Positions 32,553 through 40,009 of a stretch of 64,000 nt of DNA are shown piece by piece. This DNA is from Alcaligenes parafaecalis. GTDB lineage: Bacteria > Pseudomonadota > Gammaproteobacteria > Burkholderiales > Burkholderiaceae_B. Numbering within the stretch: the stretch's first letter is position 1; every line of letters starts with the position of its first letter. The notes under the pieces were generated by a model. That model was not told the origin of the DNA and made no database searches. It saw only the letters and a list, made by a program, of their open reading frames with translations. A program made the translations under genes and the position numbers. The stretch spans positions 1 through 64,000 of the forward strand of contig NZ_JAPKNA010000001.1 in assembly GCF_026344135.1 (NCBI RefSeq), read 5' to 3'.

Positions 32553-34046
32553 TCAATAAGTTCGTGCCTGACGCACGGCCTGTTCCCAACTGAGCATCAG
32601 GCTGTGTGCCTCATCGCGCGACATGGCGGGTTCAAAAGTGCGATCGCACTGCCACAGCGCTGCAATTTCCGGCAGGCCCGAATACAGGCCGCTGCCCAGG
32701 CCCGCCAGATAGGCGGCGCCCAAGGCCGTCGTCTCAATAGTAACGGGACGCACGACGGGCAGGCCCAGCAAATCCGCCTGAAATTGCATCAGAAGATTAT
32801 TGGCGCAAGCGCCGCCATCAACACGTAGCTCGTGCAGGGCGGGCCCGCCGTTGGCTTGCACGTCTCGATTCATGGCTTGCAGTACAGCCGCACTTTGATA
32901 CGCAATGCTGTCCAGGGCCGCGCGGGCAATATGGGCCATGGTGGAGGCACGTGTCAGGCCCGTAATGGTGCCGCGTGCCTGGGCGTCCCAGTAAGGCGCT
33001 CCCAGGCCGGTGAAGGCGGGCACCAGTCGTACGCCCTGGGCGTCGGGTACGCTGCGTGCCAGGGCTTCTACCTGGGCGCTGTGCTCCAAAGCCCCCAGGC
33101 CATCGCGTAGCCATTGAACGACGGCGCCGCCAATAAAGACGCTGCCTTCCAGCGCATAGGCGGGTGTGCCGTCATGTTGGGCAGCGCTGGTGGCGATCAG
33201 GCCATTATGGGATTGGGGTACTTGCGAGCCGCAATGCATCAACAGAAAACAGCCTGTGCCGTAGGTGTTCTTGGCCATGCCCGGTGTGGTGCAAGCCTGG
33301 CCGAACAGGGCGCTTTGCTGGTCACCGGCGACACCGCAAATAGGAATGGGGCTGCCCAGAATGTCGGGGCTGCAACGGCCAAACTCAGAGGCGGAGCCTT
33401 GCACCTGGGGCAGCACGCTGGCCGGGATGGTGAATAAAGCCAGCAAGTCCTCGTCCCATTGTTGGGTATGAATGTTGTAGAGCAGGGTACGGGAGGCGTT
33501 GCTGACATCTGTGGCGTGAACTTTGCCGCCGCTCAAATGCCAGATCAGCCAGCTATCAATGGTGCCAAAGGCCAATTCACCCCGCTCGGCCCGTTCACGG
33601 GCGTCGGGAATGGTATTTAGCAGCCAGCGCAGCTTGGACGCTGAGAAATAGGCATCAATAGGCAGGCCGGTTTTGGCGGTGATGGCGGCCTCGTGGCCTT
33701 GTTCGCGCAACTGGGCGCAGAAGTCCTCGGCGCGTCGGTCTTGCCAGACGATGGCCTTGTGCAGGGCTTGTCCTGTGCGCCTGTCCCACAGCACCGTGGT
33801 TTCGCGCTGATTGGTAATGCCAATCGCATGAATGTCCTGGGGACGCAGGCCCGCCTGTTCGATGGCTTGTCGAGCCGTCTGGAACTGGGTATCCAGAATT
33901 TCCTGGGGATCGTGTTCCACCCAGTCTGTACGCGGATAGTATTGCTGGGTCTCTTGCTGCGCCTGGGCCAGAATGCGGCCGTCTGCCGCCACAATAAGGC
34001 TGCGCGAGCTGGAGGTTCCCTGATCAAGAGCAAGTAGGAATGTCAT
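32553..34046 (-). CDS. glpK: Glycerol kinase
   Basis: 497 residues (E. coli 502). FGGY-family signatures are intact: LALDQGTSSSRSLIV at the N-terminus, IGITNQRETTVLWDRRTGQAL, GVAGDQQSALFGQ, and the ATP-site block LRVDGGACANNLLMQFQADLLG. It phosphorylates glycerol to sn-glycerol-3-phosphate. ATG 34046 is the natural start (MTFLLALDQG); there is no good Shine-Dalgarno, and an upstream frame adds 30 uncharacteristic residues. It is divergent from glpD, its next pathway step, with a 194-bp gap between the starts. No glpF or glpR is present here. Confidence 0.95.
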   Translation of the reverse strand: MTFLLALDQGTSSSRSLIVAADGRILAQAQQETQQYYPRTDWVEHDPQEILDTQFQTARQAIEQAGLRPQDIHAIGITNQRETTVLWDRRTGQALHKAIVWQDRRAEDFCAQLREQGHEAAITAKTGLPIDAYFSASKLRWLLNTIPDARERAERGELAFGTIDSWLIWHLSGGKVHATDVSNASRTLLYNIHTQQWDEDLLALFTIPASVLPQVQGSASEFGRCSPDILGSPIPICGVAGDQQSALFGQACTTPGMAKNTYGTGCFLLMHCGSQVPQSHNGLIATSAAQHDGTPAYALEGSVFIGGAVVQWLRDGLGALEHSAQVEALARSVPDAQGVRLVPAFTGLGAPYWDAQARGTITGLTRASTMAHIARAALDSIAYQSAAVLQAMNRDVQANGGPALHELRVDGGACANNLLMQFQADLLGLPVVRPVTIETTALGAAYLAGLGSGLYSGLPEIAALWQCDRTFEPAMSRDEAHSLMLSWEQAVRQARTY

Positions 34047-34240
34047 GCGAAGGGGCAGTAAAAGCAGAGCAGCACACAGTGTACCGGCTCTATGTGGCCT
34101 GTGTCTGGCCCGGAGGGGGCGCTGATACGTGAGCAAACAAGTTTCACTGGACGGTAAAAGTTCAGGGGCTAAAATCAGGGTAAATCCCGAGCCAGCCAGT
34201 GTTTTTGGGTGTCTGCTAATTTCAGGTCCGACTTCATCTT

Positions 34241-35839
34241 ATGACTACATTAAGTTCCCCCTTATTGACTGATAGAGCCCAGATGTTGGGCGCCTTGGCG
34301 CGCACCACAGAGGTAGATATGGTCGTGGTGGGTGGCGGTGCTACTGGCCTGGGCGTTGCGGTGGATGCCGCCTTGCGTGGCCTGAGCGTGGTCGTTCTGG
34401 AAGCCTGGGACTTTGCCAAAGGCACGTCCTCGCGGGCGACCAAGCTGGTGCATGGAGGAGTGCGTTACCTGGCGCAGGGCAATGTCAGCCTGGTGCGCGA
34501 GGCCTTGCGTGAACGCATGCATTTGCTGAGCAATGCGCCGCACCTGGCGCAACGTCTGCCTTTTGTGATGCCCAGCTACAAATGCTGGGAGACCCCGTTT
34601 TATGGGGTGGGCCTGATGGCGTACGACGGCTTGGCGGGGCGCGAGGGGCTGGGTCATACCCAATTTTTAAGCGCATCCAAGATTCGTCAGCTTCTGCCCG
34701 GTGCGCGGCAAAGCGGCTTGAAGGGGGGCGTCAAATATTGGGATGGCCAGTTTGATGATGCCCGTCTGGCGCTTGCTCTGGCCCGTACCGCGGCCTTGAA
34801 TGGCGCTTTGCTCATTAATTACTGCCCGCTTACCGACGTCCTGCATAGCGAGGGCAAGGTGTCCGGCGTGCGCTGCCAGGACAAGGAAAGTGGCCAGACT
34901 TACGAGATCCGTAGCAAGTGTGTAGTTAATGCCACGGGCGTGTGGGTGGATCAGGTTCGACAACTGGATGCCCAGGAAGCCGGACGCGAACTGCGCCCTA
35001 TGGTCTCGCCCAGTCAGGGCGTGCATTTGGTCGTCGATCAGGAGTTCTTGCCGGGCGAGCACGCTTTGTTGGTGCCACGCACCAAGGATGGCCGAGTGCT
35101 CTTTGCGGTGCCGTGGCTGGGCAAGCTGATTCTGGGTACGACCGATACCCCCCGTGTCGATATTCCTCTGGAGCCGCGTCCCTTGGCGCAGGAAGTGGAT
35201 TTCATTTTGAAAGAGTCCGCGAATTATCTGCAAAAAGCCCCCACCGTGCAGGATGTACGCAGTATCTGGGTAGGTTTGCGGCCTTTGGTGCGTCCGGCTG
35301 CCGAGTCGGCGGCAGGGCAGACGCAATCCATCAGCCGGGAACATAGCATTACCGTCAGTGCCAACGGCTTGCTGACGGTCACTGGCGGTAAATGGACCAC
35401 TTACCGTGCCATGGCCGAGGATGTGCTGGAACGCTGTCAGCAGTCCGGTTTGCTGGGCTCCTTGCCAGCCTGTCGTACGCAAGAGCAGCGCCTGGTTGGC
35501 GCGTCTTATGTGGGTGATCGTCGCTCTCTGGGGCGCACAGCGGGCCTGGATGCCTACGGTAGCGAGGCGGATTGGGTGCAGACCTTGCCAGGCGCTGATC
35601 AGGAATTGGCCCCCGGTTTAAGCGTGGCGATGGTGCGTTTTGCCTGCCGGTTTGAATATGCGCGTACGGTGGAAGATATGCTGGCTCGCCGTTCACGATT
35701 GCTGTTTCTGGATGCCCGCCTGGCTCAATCGGTGGCTCCTGCTGTGGCTGCCATTATGGAAGAGGAAACGGGCCGTTCTCCTGAGCTGGACGCCTTTCTG
35801 GACTTGGCTGAGCAATACGCGACTGTGCCCACGCGATAA
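34241..35839 (+). CDS. glpD: Aerobic glycerol-3-phosphate dehydrogenase
   Basis: 532 residues. The FAD-binding VVVGGGATGLGVAVDAALRGLSVVVLE at about 27 and DFAKGTSSRATKLVHGGVRYL that follows are GlpD hallmarks, as is the TVTGGKWTTYRAMAEDVL block near 385 and the C-terminal helical DAO_C domain. The membrane-bound enzyme oxidises glycerol-3-phosphate to dihydroxyacetone phosphate and reduces quinone. It is divergent from glpK, so the pair makes up the glycerol catabolic route; regulation presumably acts in the gap between them. Confidence 0.95.
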   Translation: MTTLSSPLLTDRAQMLGALARTTEVDMVVVGGGATGLGVAVDAALRGLSVVVLEAWDFAKGTSSRATKLVHGGVRYLAQGNVSLVREALRERMHLLSNAPHLAQRLPFVMPSYKCWETPFYGVGLMAYDGLAGREGLGHTQFLSASKIRQLLPGARQSGLKGGVKYWDGQFDDARLALALARTAALNGALLINYCPLTDVLHSEGKVSGVRCQDKESGQTYEIRSKCVVNATGVWVDQVRQLDAQEAGRELRPMVSPSQGVHLVVDQEFLPGEHALLVPRTKDGRVLFAVPWLGKLILGTTDTPRVDIPLEPRPLAQEVDFILKESANYLQKAPTVQDVRSIWVGLRPLVRPAAESAAGQTQSISREHSITVSANGLLTVTGGKWTTYRAMAEDVLERCQQSGLLGSLPACRTQEQRLVGASYVGDRRSLGRTAGLDAYGSEADWVQTLPGADQELAPGLSVAMVRFACRFEYARTVEDMLARRSRLLFLDARLAQSVAPAVAAIMEEETGRSPELDAFLDLAEQYATVPTR

Positions 35840-35855
35840 ACGCATTCAAACTATA

Positions 35856-35883
35856 AAGGGCCCGCTTATCACGGGCCCTTTTG
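35856..35883. terminator. Terminator after glpD
   Basis: AAAGGGCCCG-CTTAT-CGGGCCCTTTT, 17 bases past the stop, with an A run and T run suited to both directions (the NlpC gene converges from the right). Confidence 0.88.
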
Positions 35884-35961
35884 CTATTGATGCTCAATGA
35901 AATCGGGCCTTGAAAGACAAGGCCCAGTTTCATTCAATCCCTGCGCTGGCTTGCCGATGAA

Positions 35962-36459
35962 TCAATCAAAGAAAGTGCGAGCCGTTTCAAAGCGTTTGGC
36001 GAAATAGGGATTATCCAGCGAATCAATCCGTACCCGTCCACCACTGGAGGGCGCATTGATGAATTGTTGCTTACCTATATAGATACCGACATGCGAGTTT
36101 GGCGCGCCCAGCGTATTGAAAAACACCAGATCGCCGGGGCGTAGCTGCGCGCGGCTGACGCGACGGGCCGCACTGGCCTGATCGCTGGTGCGACGCGGGA
36201 TAGGGGAGCTGGATTCCTGACTGAAGACATAGTGCACCAGGCCGCTGCAATCAAAGCCGGTAGACGGTTCGCGCCCGCCATAGCGGTAGGGCGTATCCAG
36301 CAGGGTCAGGGCGGACAGGACGACGGCTGAGCGGCGCTGATCATCCACCCCAATGGGTTTGCCGGCTGGCAGGCGGGAGGAAGGAGTGTGTGCACACGCT
36401 GCCAGGAGCAGTGTCAGGCAGAGGGCGAACAGACGTTGCGTAAAAGCAGCAGGAAGCAT
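35962..36459 (-). CDS. NlpC/P60 (C40) family lipoprotein peptidase
   Basis: 165 residues. A lipoprotein signal ends in L-A-A-C (Cys22), so the protein is anchored in a membrane. The NlpC/P60 domain covers about 45-160: catalytic Cys71 in FDCSGLVHYVF, His123 in NSHVGIYIG, and RPGDLVFF between them. The third polar residue, His in Spr/MepS (FVHA), is Asn135 here (FINAPSSGG). Enzymes of this type cleave peptidoglycan peptide crosslinks or stems. Monocistronic, next to the flhDC leader. Confidence 0.88.
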   Translation of the reverse strand: MLPAAFTQRLFALCLTLLLAACAHTPSSRLPAGKPIGVDDQRRSAVVLSALTLLDTPYRYGGREPSTGFDCSGLVHYVFSQESSSPIPRRTSDQASAARRVSRAQLRPGDLVFFNTLGAPNSHVGIYIGKQQFINAPSSGGRVRIDSLDNPYFAKRFETARTFFD

Positions 36460-36790
36460 GGGCTGTTACAAAACGGAGAGGGTGGGGACGAGGAAAGCTG
36501 TCACCAGAAGAATATCCGATATTTCGCCCGTTTTTAGGCAGAGCCTGAGTGTGATGGTCGAGATATGGATTAATTAATGGCTAATGTATGCAACAAAACA
36601 TATTTTTGGCACAAGCGTTTTGATCTTTGTCATGTTACATCTAGTTTATATCTACAACATTAAGTGAGCATCTGATAATATTCTGCTGTGTCTTGATACG
36701 TTTATTGCATAAATCCGACGTTTTCCATGTTTTTCGGGCATTCATAGACAGTATGTGTCGGAAGCGTCGATAATGTAAAAAATATATTCA

Positions 36791-36804
36791 TGCAATAGAT
36801 TGCA
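36791..36804. promoter_or_regulatory. Palindrome 1 in the flhDC leader
   Basis: TGCAAT-AG-ATTGCA, a perfect 14-bp inverted repeat about 90 bp before the flhD start, probably a regulator site. Confidence 0.45.
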
Positions 36805-36812
36805 AGGCATGA

Positions 36813-36826
36813 TACATATTTATGTA
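36813..36826. promoter_or_regulatory. Palindrome 2 in the flhDC leader
   Basis: TACATA-TT-TATGTA, a perfect 14-bp inverted repeat whose centre is 22 bp, about two helical turns, from palindrome 1. The arms differ from copy 1, so the two may bind different proteins. Confidence 0.45.
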
Positions 36827-36896
36827 ACTTTGACTATTTTAAATGTGTTTTGTTACAAGAAAATCGCTGATTAACAGTTTTACAAGGATGGCTGAC

Positions 36897-37223
36897 ATGC
36901 CCGTATCGGAAAATTCGCTGCTGAATGATATTCAGGAAGTCAATTTGTCGTACTTGTTACTCGCGCAGCGCCTGCTGCGGGAGAATTTTTCGGCAGGTAT
37001 GTTCCGTTTGGGCTTCGATACCGATGTGGCAGAGACCTTGTTGCGTCTGTCACCGGCCCAATTGGTCAAGCTGGCCAGCTCCAGCTCGTTGATCTGCGGC
37101 TTTCGCTTCAACGACTACGACCTGCTCACCACCTTGACGCAGAATGTGCTGGGAGGGGTATTGCAGCAGGCTCACTCCACCATTCTTCTGTCACAGCGCG
37201 CGACGGCAGAACAAGCGGGTTAA
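36897..37223 (+). CDS. flhD: Flagellar master regulator subunit FlhD
   Basis: 108 residues. The family core EVNLSYLLLAQRLLRENFSAGMFRLGF and the later FRFNDYDLLTTLTQ align well with FlhD. FlhD combines with FlhC into a ring complex that activates early flagellar operons with sigma-70 polymerase. The ATG at 36897 is favoured because AGGA lies 8 bases upstream; an ATG at 36888 would add three residues but directly abuts that site. flhC follows after 30 bp. Confidence 0.93.
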   Translation: MPVSENSLLNDIQEVNLSYLLLAQRLLRENFSAGMFRLGFDTDVAETLLRLSPAQLVKLASSSSLICGFRFNDYDLLTTLTQNVLGGVLQQAHSTILLSQRATAEQAG

Positions 37224-37253
37224 ACCGGCTTGGAACCTATTAAATCAAGAACT

Positions 37254-37904
37254 ATGGCTATAAAAAGCGTCGCCAAAGAAGCCCAGGAAATTGGGCTTGC
37301 TTCCGACATGATTGAGCTGGGGGCGCGCTTGCAGGTTCTGCAAGCAGAAACATCACTAAGCTACGACCGGCTGGCCCGTTTGTACCGCGAAGTCAAAGGT
37401 TGCTCGCCGCCCAAGGGGATGCTGCCTTTTTCGGTCGACTGGTTCATGACCTGGCTGCCCAACATTCACTCCAGTCTTTTCTACAGCATTTACCAGTTCA
37501 TGGCCGCGCATACGCCTTGCGATAAAAGCCGTGCCCTGGTGGAGGCGTATCGCCTGTACCTGGAGCAGTCTTCGGCAGGCCGTCTGGAAGTGGGGCCGGA
37601 CGAGGAACCTGTCCTGAGCTTTACCCGTGCCTGGATGCTGTTGCGCTTTTTTGATAGTGGCCTGTTGCAGTTGTCCCAGTGCGAGCGCTGCAAGGGCGGC
37701 TTCGTCGCTCATGCACACGATCCCGAAGCGGGCTTTATTTGTGCGATTTGCCGTCCGCCACCCCGGGCGGGCAAAACACGCGCCAGCAAGGCACGCAGCA
37801 CACCTAAGTCTCCTGCCAGCAAAAGTCGAAAATCAGAGCCGGTCAAGGAGGCGCAAGCCAGGGCAGATGGGCACGTCATCACCAATGCGGACGTGCCCGT
37901 TTAA
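37254..37904 (+). CDS. flhC: Flagellar master regulator subunit FlhC
   Basis: 216 residues against about 192 in E. coli; the extra length is a basic Lys/Ser/Pro-rich C-terminal tail (residues ~180-216). GARLQVLQAETSLSY, PPKGMLPFSVDWFMTW, EAYRLYLEQ and the zinc-binding cysteines (CERC ... CAIC) are all conserved. It is the DNA-contacting partner of FlhD. ATG 37254 gives the standard N-terminus; a TTG 24 bases earlier is in frame. Confidence 0.94.
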   Translation: MAIKSVAKEAQEIGLASDMIELGARLQVLQAETSLSYDRLARLYREVKGCSPPKGMLPFSVDWFMTWLPNIHSSLFYSIYQFMAAHTPCDKSRALVEAYRLYLEQSSAGRLEVGPDEEPVLSFTRAWMLLRFFDSGLLQLSQCERCKGGFVAHAHDPEAGFICAICRPPPRAGKTRASKARSTPKSPASKSRKSEPVKEAQARADGHVITNADVPV

Positions 37905-38095
37905 GTAGAGCTTTTACCGTCAGTGTGCAGCAAAGCCGGATGGATGCTGGTTTTTGATGTCGATCTGATAAGAATCTGAACGTGTCAAGGCAACTGGAAG
38001 CGTCGATCTAGGCTAGAAAAAGGCCTTTAACGCGTCGTTTTAGCCCGGTTGCTTGCCGCCATCATTAGCAGCGTGTATTTGAAGAAGGCGTATCC

Positions 38096-38971
38096 GTGCT
38101 TATCATCCTTGGATATATCATTGTTTTCGTCTCCGTTTTCGGGAGCTTTGTGGGGCTGGGTGGGCATTTAGGTGCGCTCTACCAGCCTTTTGAATTACTG
38201 CTGATTGGTGGCGCGGCCCTGGGGGCCTATTTTGCGTCCAACAGTGGCAAGTCCATCAAGCTGCTCGCGAAAGCCTTGCCGATTGCGTTCCGCAGCAGCC
38301 CCTATAACAAGCAGTTGTACATGCAACTGATGGGGATGTTGTCCGTGCTGCTGAACAAGGCACGCCGCGATGGCATGATGTCCATCGAAGCCGATATCGA
38401 GAATCCTGAACAAAGTCCCATCTTTGCCGACTACCCCAACGTGGTGAAAGATCCGGCCTTGATGAACTTTGTGTCTGACTACCTGCGTTTGATGATCAGC
38501 GGCAATATGAGCTCGTTTGAAATCGAAACGCTGATGGATCAGGACATCGAAACTCACCAGCACGAGCGCAACGTGCCTGCACGCGCCTTGCGTGAAGTGT
38601 CTGACGCCTTGCCCGCTTTCGGGATTGTGGCGGCGGTGCTGGGTGTGGTGAAAGCCCTGGCGTCTGTGGACCAGCCGCCTGCGGTGCTGGCCGATCTGAT
38701 CTCCAAAGCCATGGTCGGGACCTTTCTGGGTATTTTGCTGGCCTATGGTTTCGTGGCTCCCTTGGCTGCAACCATCGAGCGTCGTACCTCGGACTCGGTC
38801 AAGGTGCTGGAGTGCATCAAGGTGACCTTGCTGGCCAACCTGAACGGCTACCCGCCCCAGTTGGCGGTGGAGTTTGGCCGTAAAGTGCTGTTCTCCTCGG
38901 ATCGCCCTTCGTTCCAGGAACTGGAAGAGCATGTACGTCAGGCCCGTTCGGGTGCTGGTCGCAAAGCCTAA
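38096..38971 (+). CDS. motA: Flagellar motor stator protein MotA
   Basis: 291 residues. LGGHLGALYQPFELLLIGGAALGAYFASN at the N-terminus and the last two membrane helices (LPAFGIVAAVLGVVKAL; GTFLGILLAYGFVAPLA) are typical; the large cytoplasmic loop between carries the charged residues that engage FliG. With MotB it forms the proton-driven stator. The start is a GTG at 38096 with GAAGAAGG upstream. A 191-bp gap separates it from flhC, so it may have its own promoter. Confidence 0.95.
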   Translation: MLIILGYIIVFVSVFGSFVGLGGHLGALYQPFELLLIGGAALGAYFASNSGKSIKLLAKALPIAFRSSPYNKQLYMQLMGMLSVLLNKARRDGMMSIEADIENPEQSPIFADYPNVVKDPALMNFVSDYLRLMISGNMSSFEIETLMDQDIETHQHERNVPARALREVSDALPAFGIVAAVLGVVKALASVDQPPAVLADLISKAMVGTFLGILLAYGFVAPLAATIERRTSDSVKVLECIKVTLLANLNGYPPQLAVEFGRKVLFSSDRPSFQELEEHVRQARSGAGRKA

Positions 38972-38983
38972 GCGGATGCGTTC

Positions 38984-39922
38984 ATGAGCAACCATAAGGA
39001 CCGAGTCATTATCCGTCGCAAGAAGACGGCGCATGCAGAGCACCACGGTGGTAGTTGGAAAATTGCCTACGCCGACTTCATGACGGCGATGATGGCTTTT
39101 TTCCTGGTGATGTGGATTCTTTCCCTGGTTCCCAAGCAGGACTTGAAGGAAATTGCCGATTACTTTCGCATGCCCTTGATGGACGCTGTTTCCGGCGGCT
39201 ATCAGGCGGACTACTCGCGCAGTGTGATTCCTGGCGGCCAGCCTAGCCTGGTGCCTAATCCTCACCCCGGAGCCAATCCCGGTCAGGCGGCCGATGACCG
39301 TCTGGATGTGGAGCGTCTGGAAGATTTGAAATCGGCTCTGGAAGAGCTGATTCGCATTGACCCCGTCCTGAAAGAGTTCCGTCCGCAATTGCTGCTGGAC
39401 ATGACTCAGGACGGTTTGCGCATTCAGATTATTGACCGTCAAAGCCGTCCCATGTTCTCCACGGGCAGTGCGCAGGTGCAGATTTACATGCGAGCCATTT
39501 TGCGCTCGCTCAGCGCTCCTTTGAACGAGATGCCCAATCGCATCCTGATTTCCGGCCACACCGACTCGCTGCAATACGCCAGTGGCGAGCGTTTGTACAG
39601 TAACTGGGAGCTGTCCGCCGACCGTGCCAACGCCGCTCGACAGGAACTGGTGGCTGGTGGTCTGGCCGAGGCCAAAGTCAAGCAGGTCGTGGGTTTGGCC
39701 GATAGTGTGAGCCTGGTTAAAGATAACCCTGCGGCAGCCGTAAATCGACGTATCAGCCTGCTCGTGCTCAATAGCCGGGCGGAACGACGCATGGACGAGC
39801 AAGCCGCAAGCGGTTCGGAAGAGTTCGATTTGCGCGAAGCCATGCAGGAGACCGAAGGACCTATCAGTATTCATATTCCCGGTCTGCCTGAGATGCCTTC
39901 TGCCTTGCCTGTGGTGCCTTAG
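38984..39922 (+). CDS. motB: Flagellar motor stator protein MotB
   Basis: 312 residues. A basic N-terminal tail leads to one membrane helix carrying the proton-binding Asp31 (YADFMTAMMAFFLVMWI), then a plug region and an OmpA-like peptidoglycan-binding domain (~165-275; ILISGHTDSLQY, LSADRANAARQELVAGG, NRRISLLVL). It anchors the stator to the cell wall. Starts 12 bp after motA. Confidence 0.95.
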   Translation: MSNHKDRVIIRRKKTAHAEHHGGSWKIAYADFMTAMMAFFLVMWILSLVPKQDLKEIADYFRMPLMDAVSGGYQADYSRSVIPGGQPSLVPNPHPGANPGQAADDRLDVERLEDLKSALEELIRIDPVLKEFRPQLLLDMTQDGLRIQIIDRQSRPMFSTGSAQVQIYMRAILRSLSAPLNEMPNRILISGHTDSLQYASGERLYSNWELSADRANAARQELVAGGLAEAKVKQVVGLADSVSLVKDNPAAAVNRRISLLVLNSRAERRMDEQAASGSEEFDLREAMQETEGPISIHIPGLPEMPSALPVVP

Positions 39923-40009
39923 GGCCTGACAAGCGGCCCTGAAGGCCCGGGTGTTTGGGCTGTGCTTTTTGTTTTGTTGTTCTAAGCCATAACCAAGAAG
40001 GAAGTGTTC

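Larger units (their letters stand above)
36460..36896. other. AT-rich leader region of flhDC
   Basis: About 430 bp, clearly more AT-rich than its surroundings, as is usual before master flagellar regulators that many factors control. It carries two perfect 6-2-6 palindromes (36791-36804 and 36813-36826). A sigma-70-like pair TTGTCA (36627-36632)/TATCTA (36649-36654) with a 16-bp spacer is the best promoter guess. No gene is supportable. Confidence 0.5.

Noticed and set aside
37905..38095. Possible sigma-28 promoter (TCAAG ... GTCGATCT) before motA
   Set aside because: The -10 differs from GCCGATAA at three positions and the spacing is about two bases short; a second GTCGATCT nearby shows the motif arises easily here.
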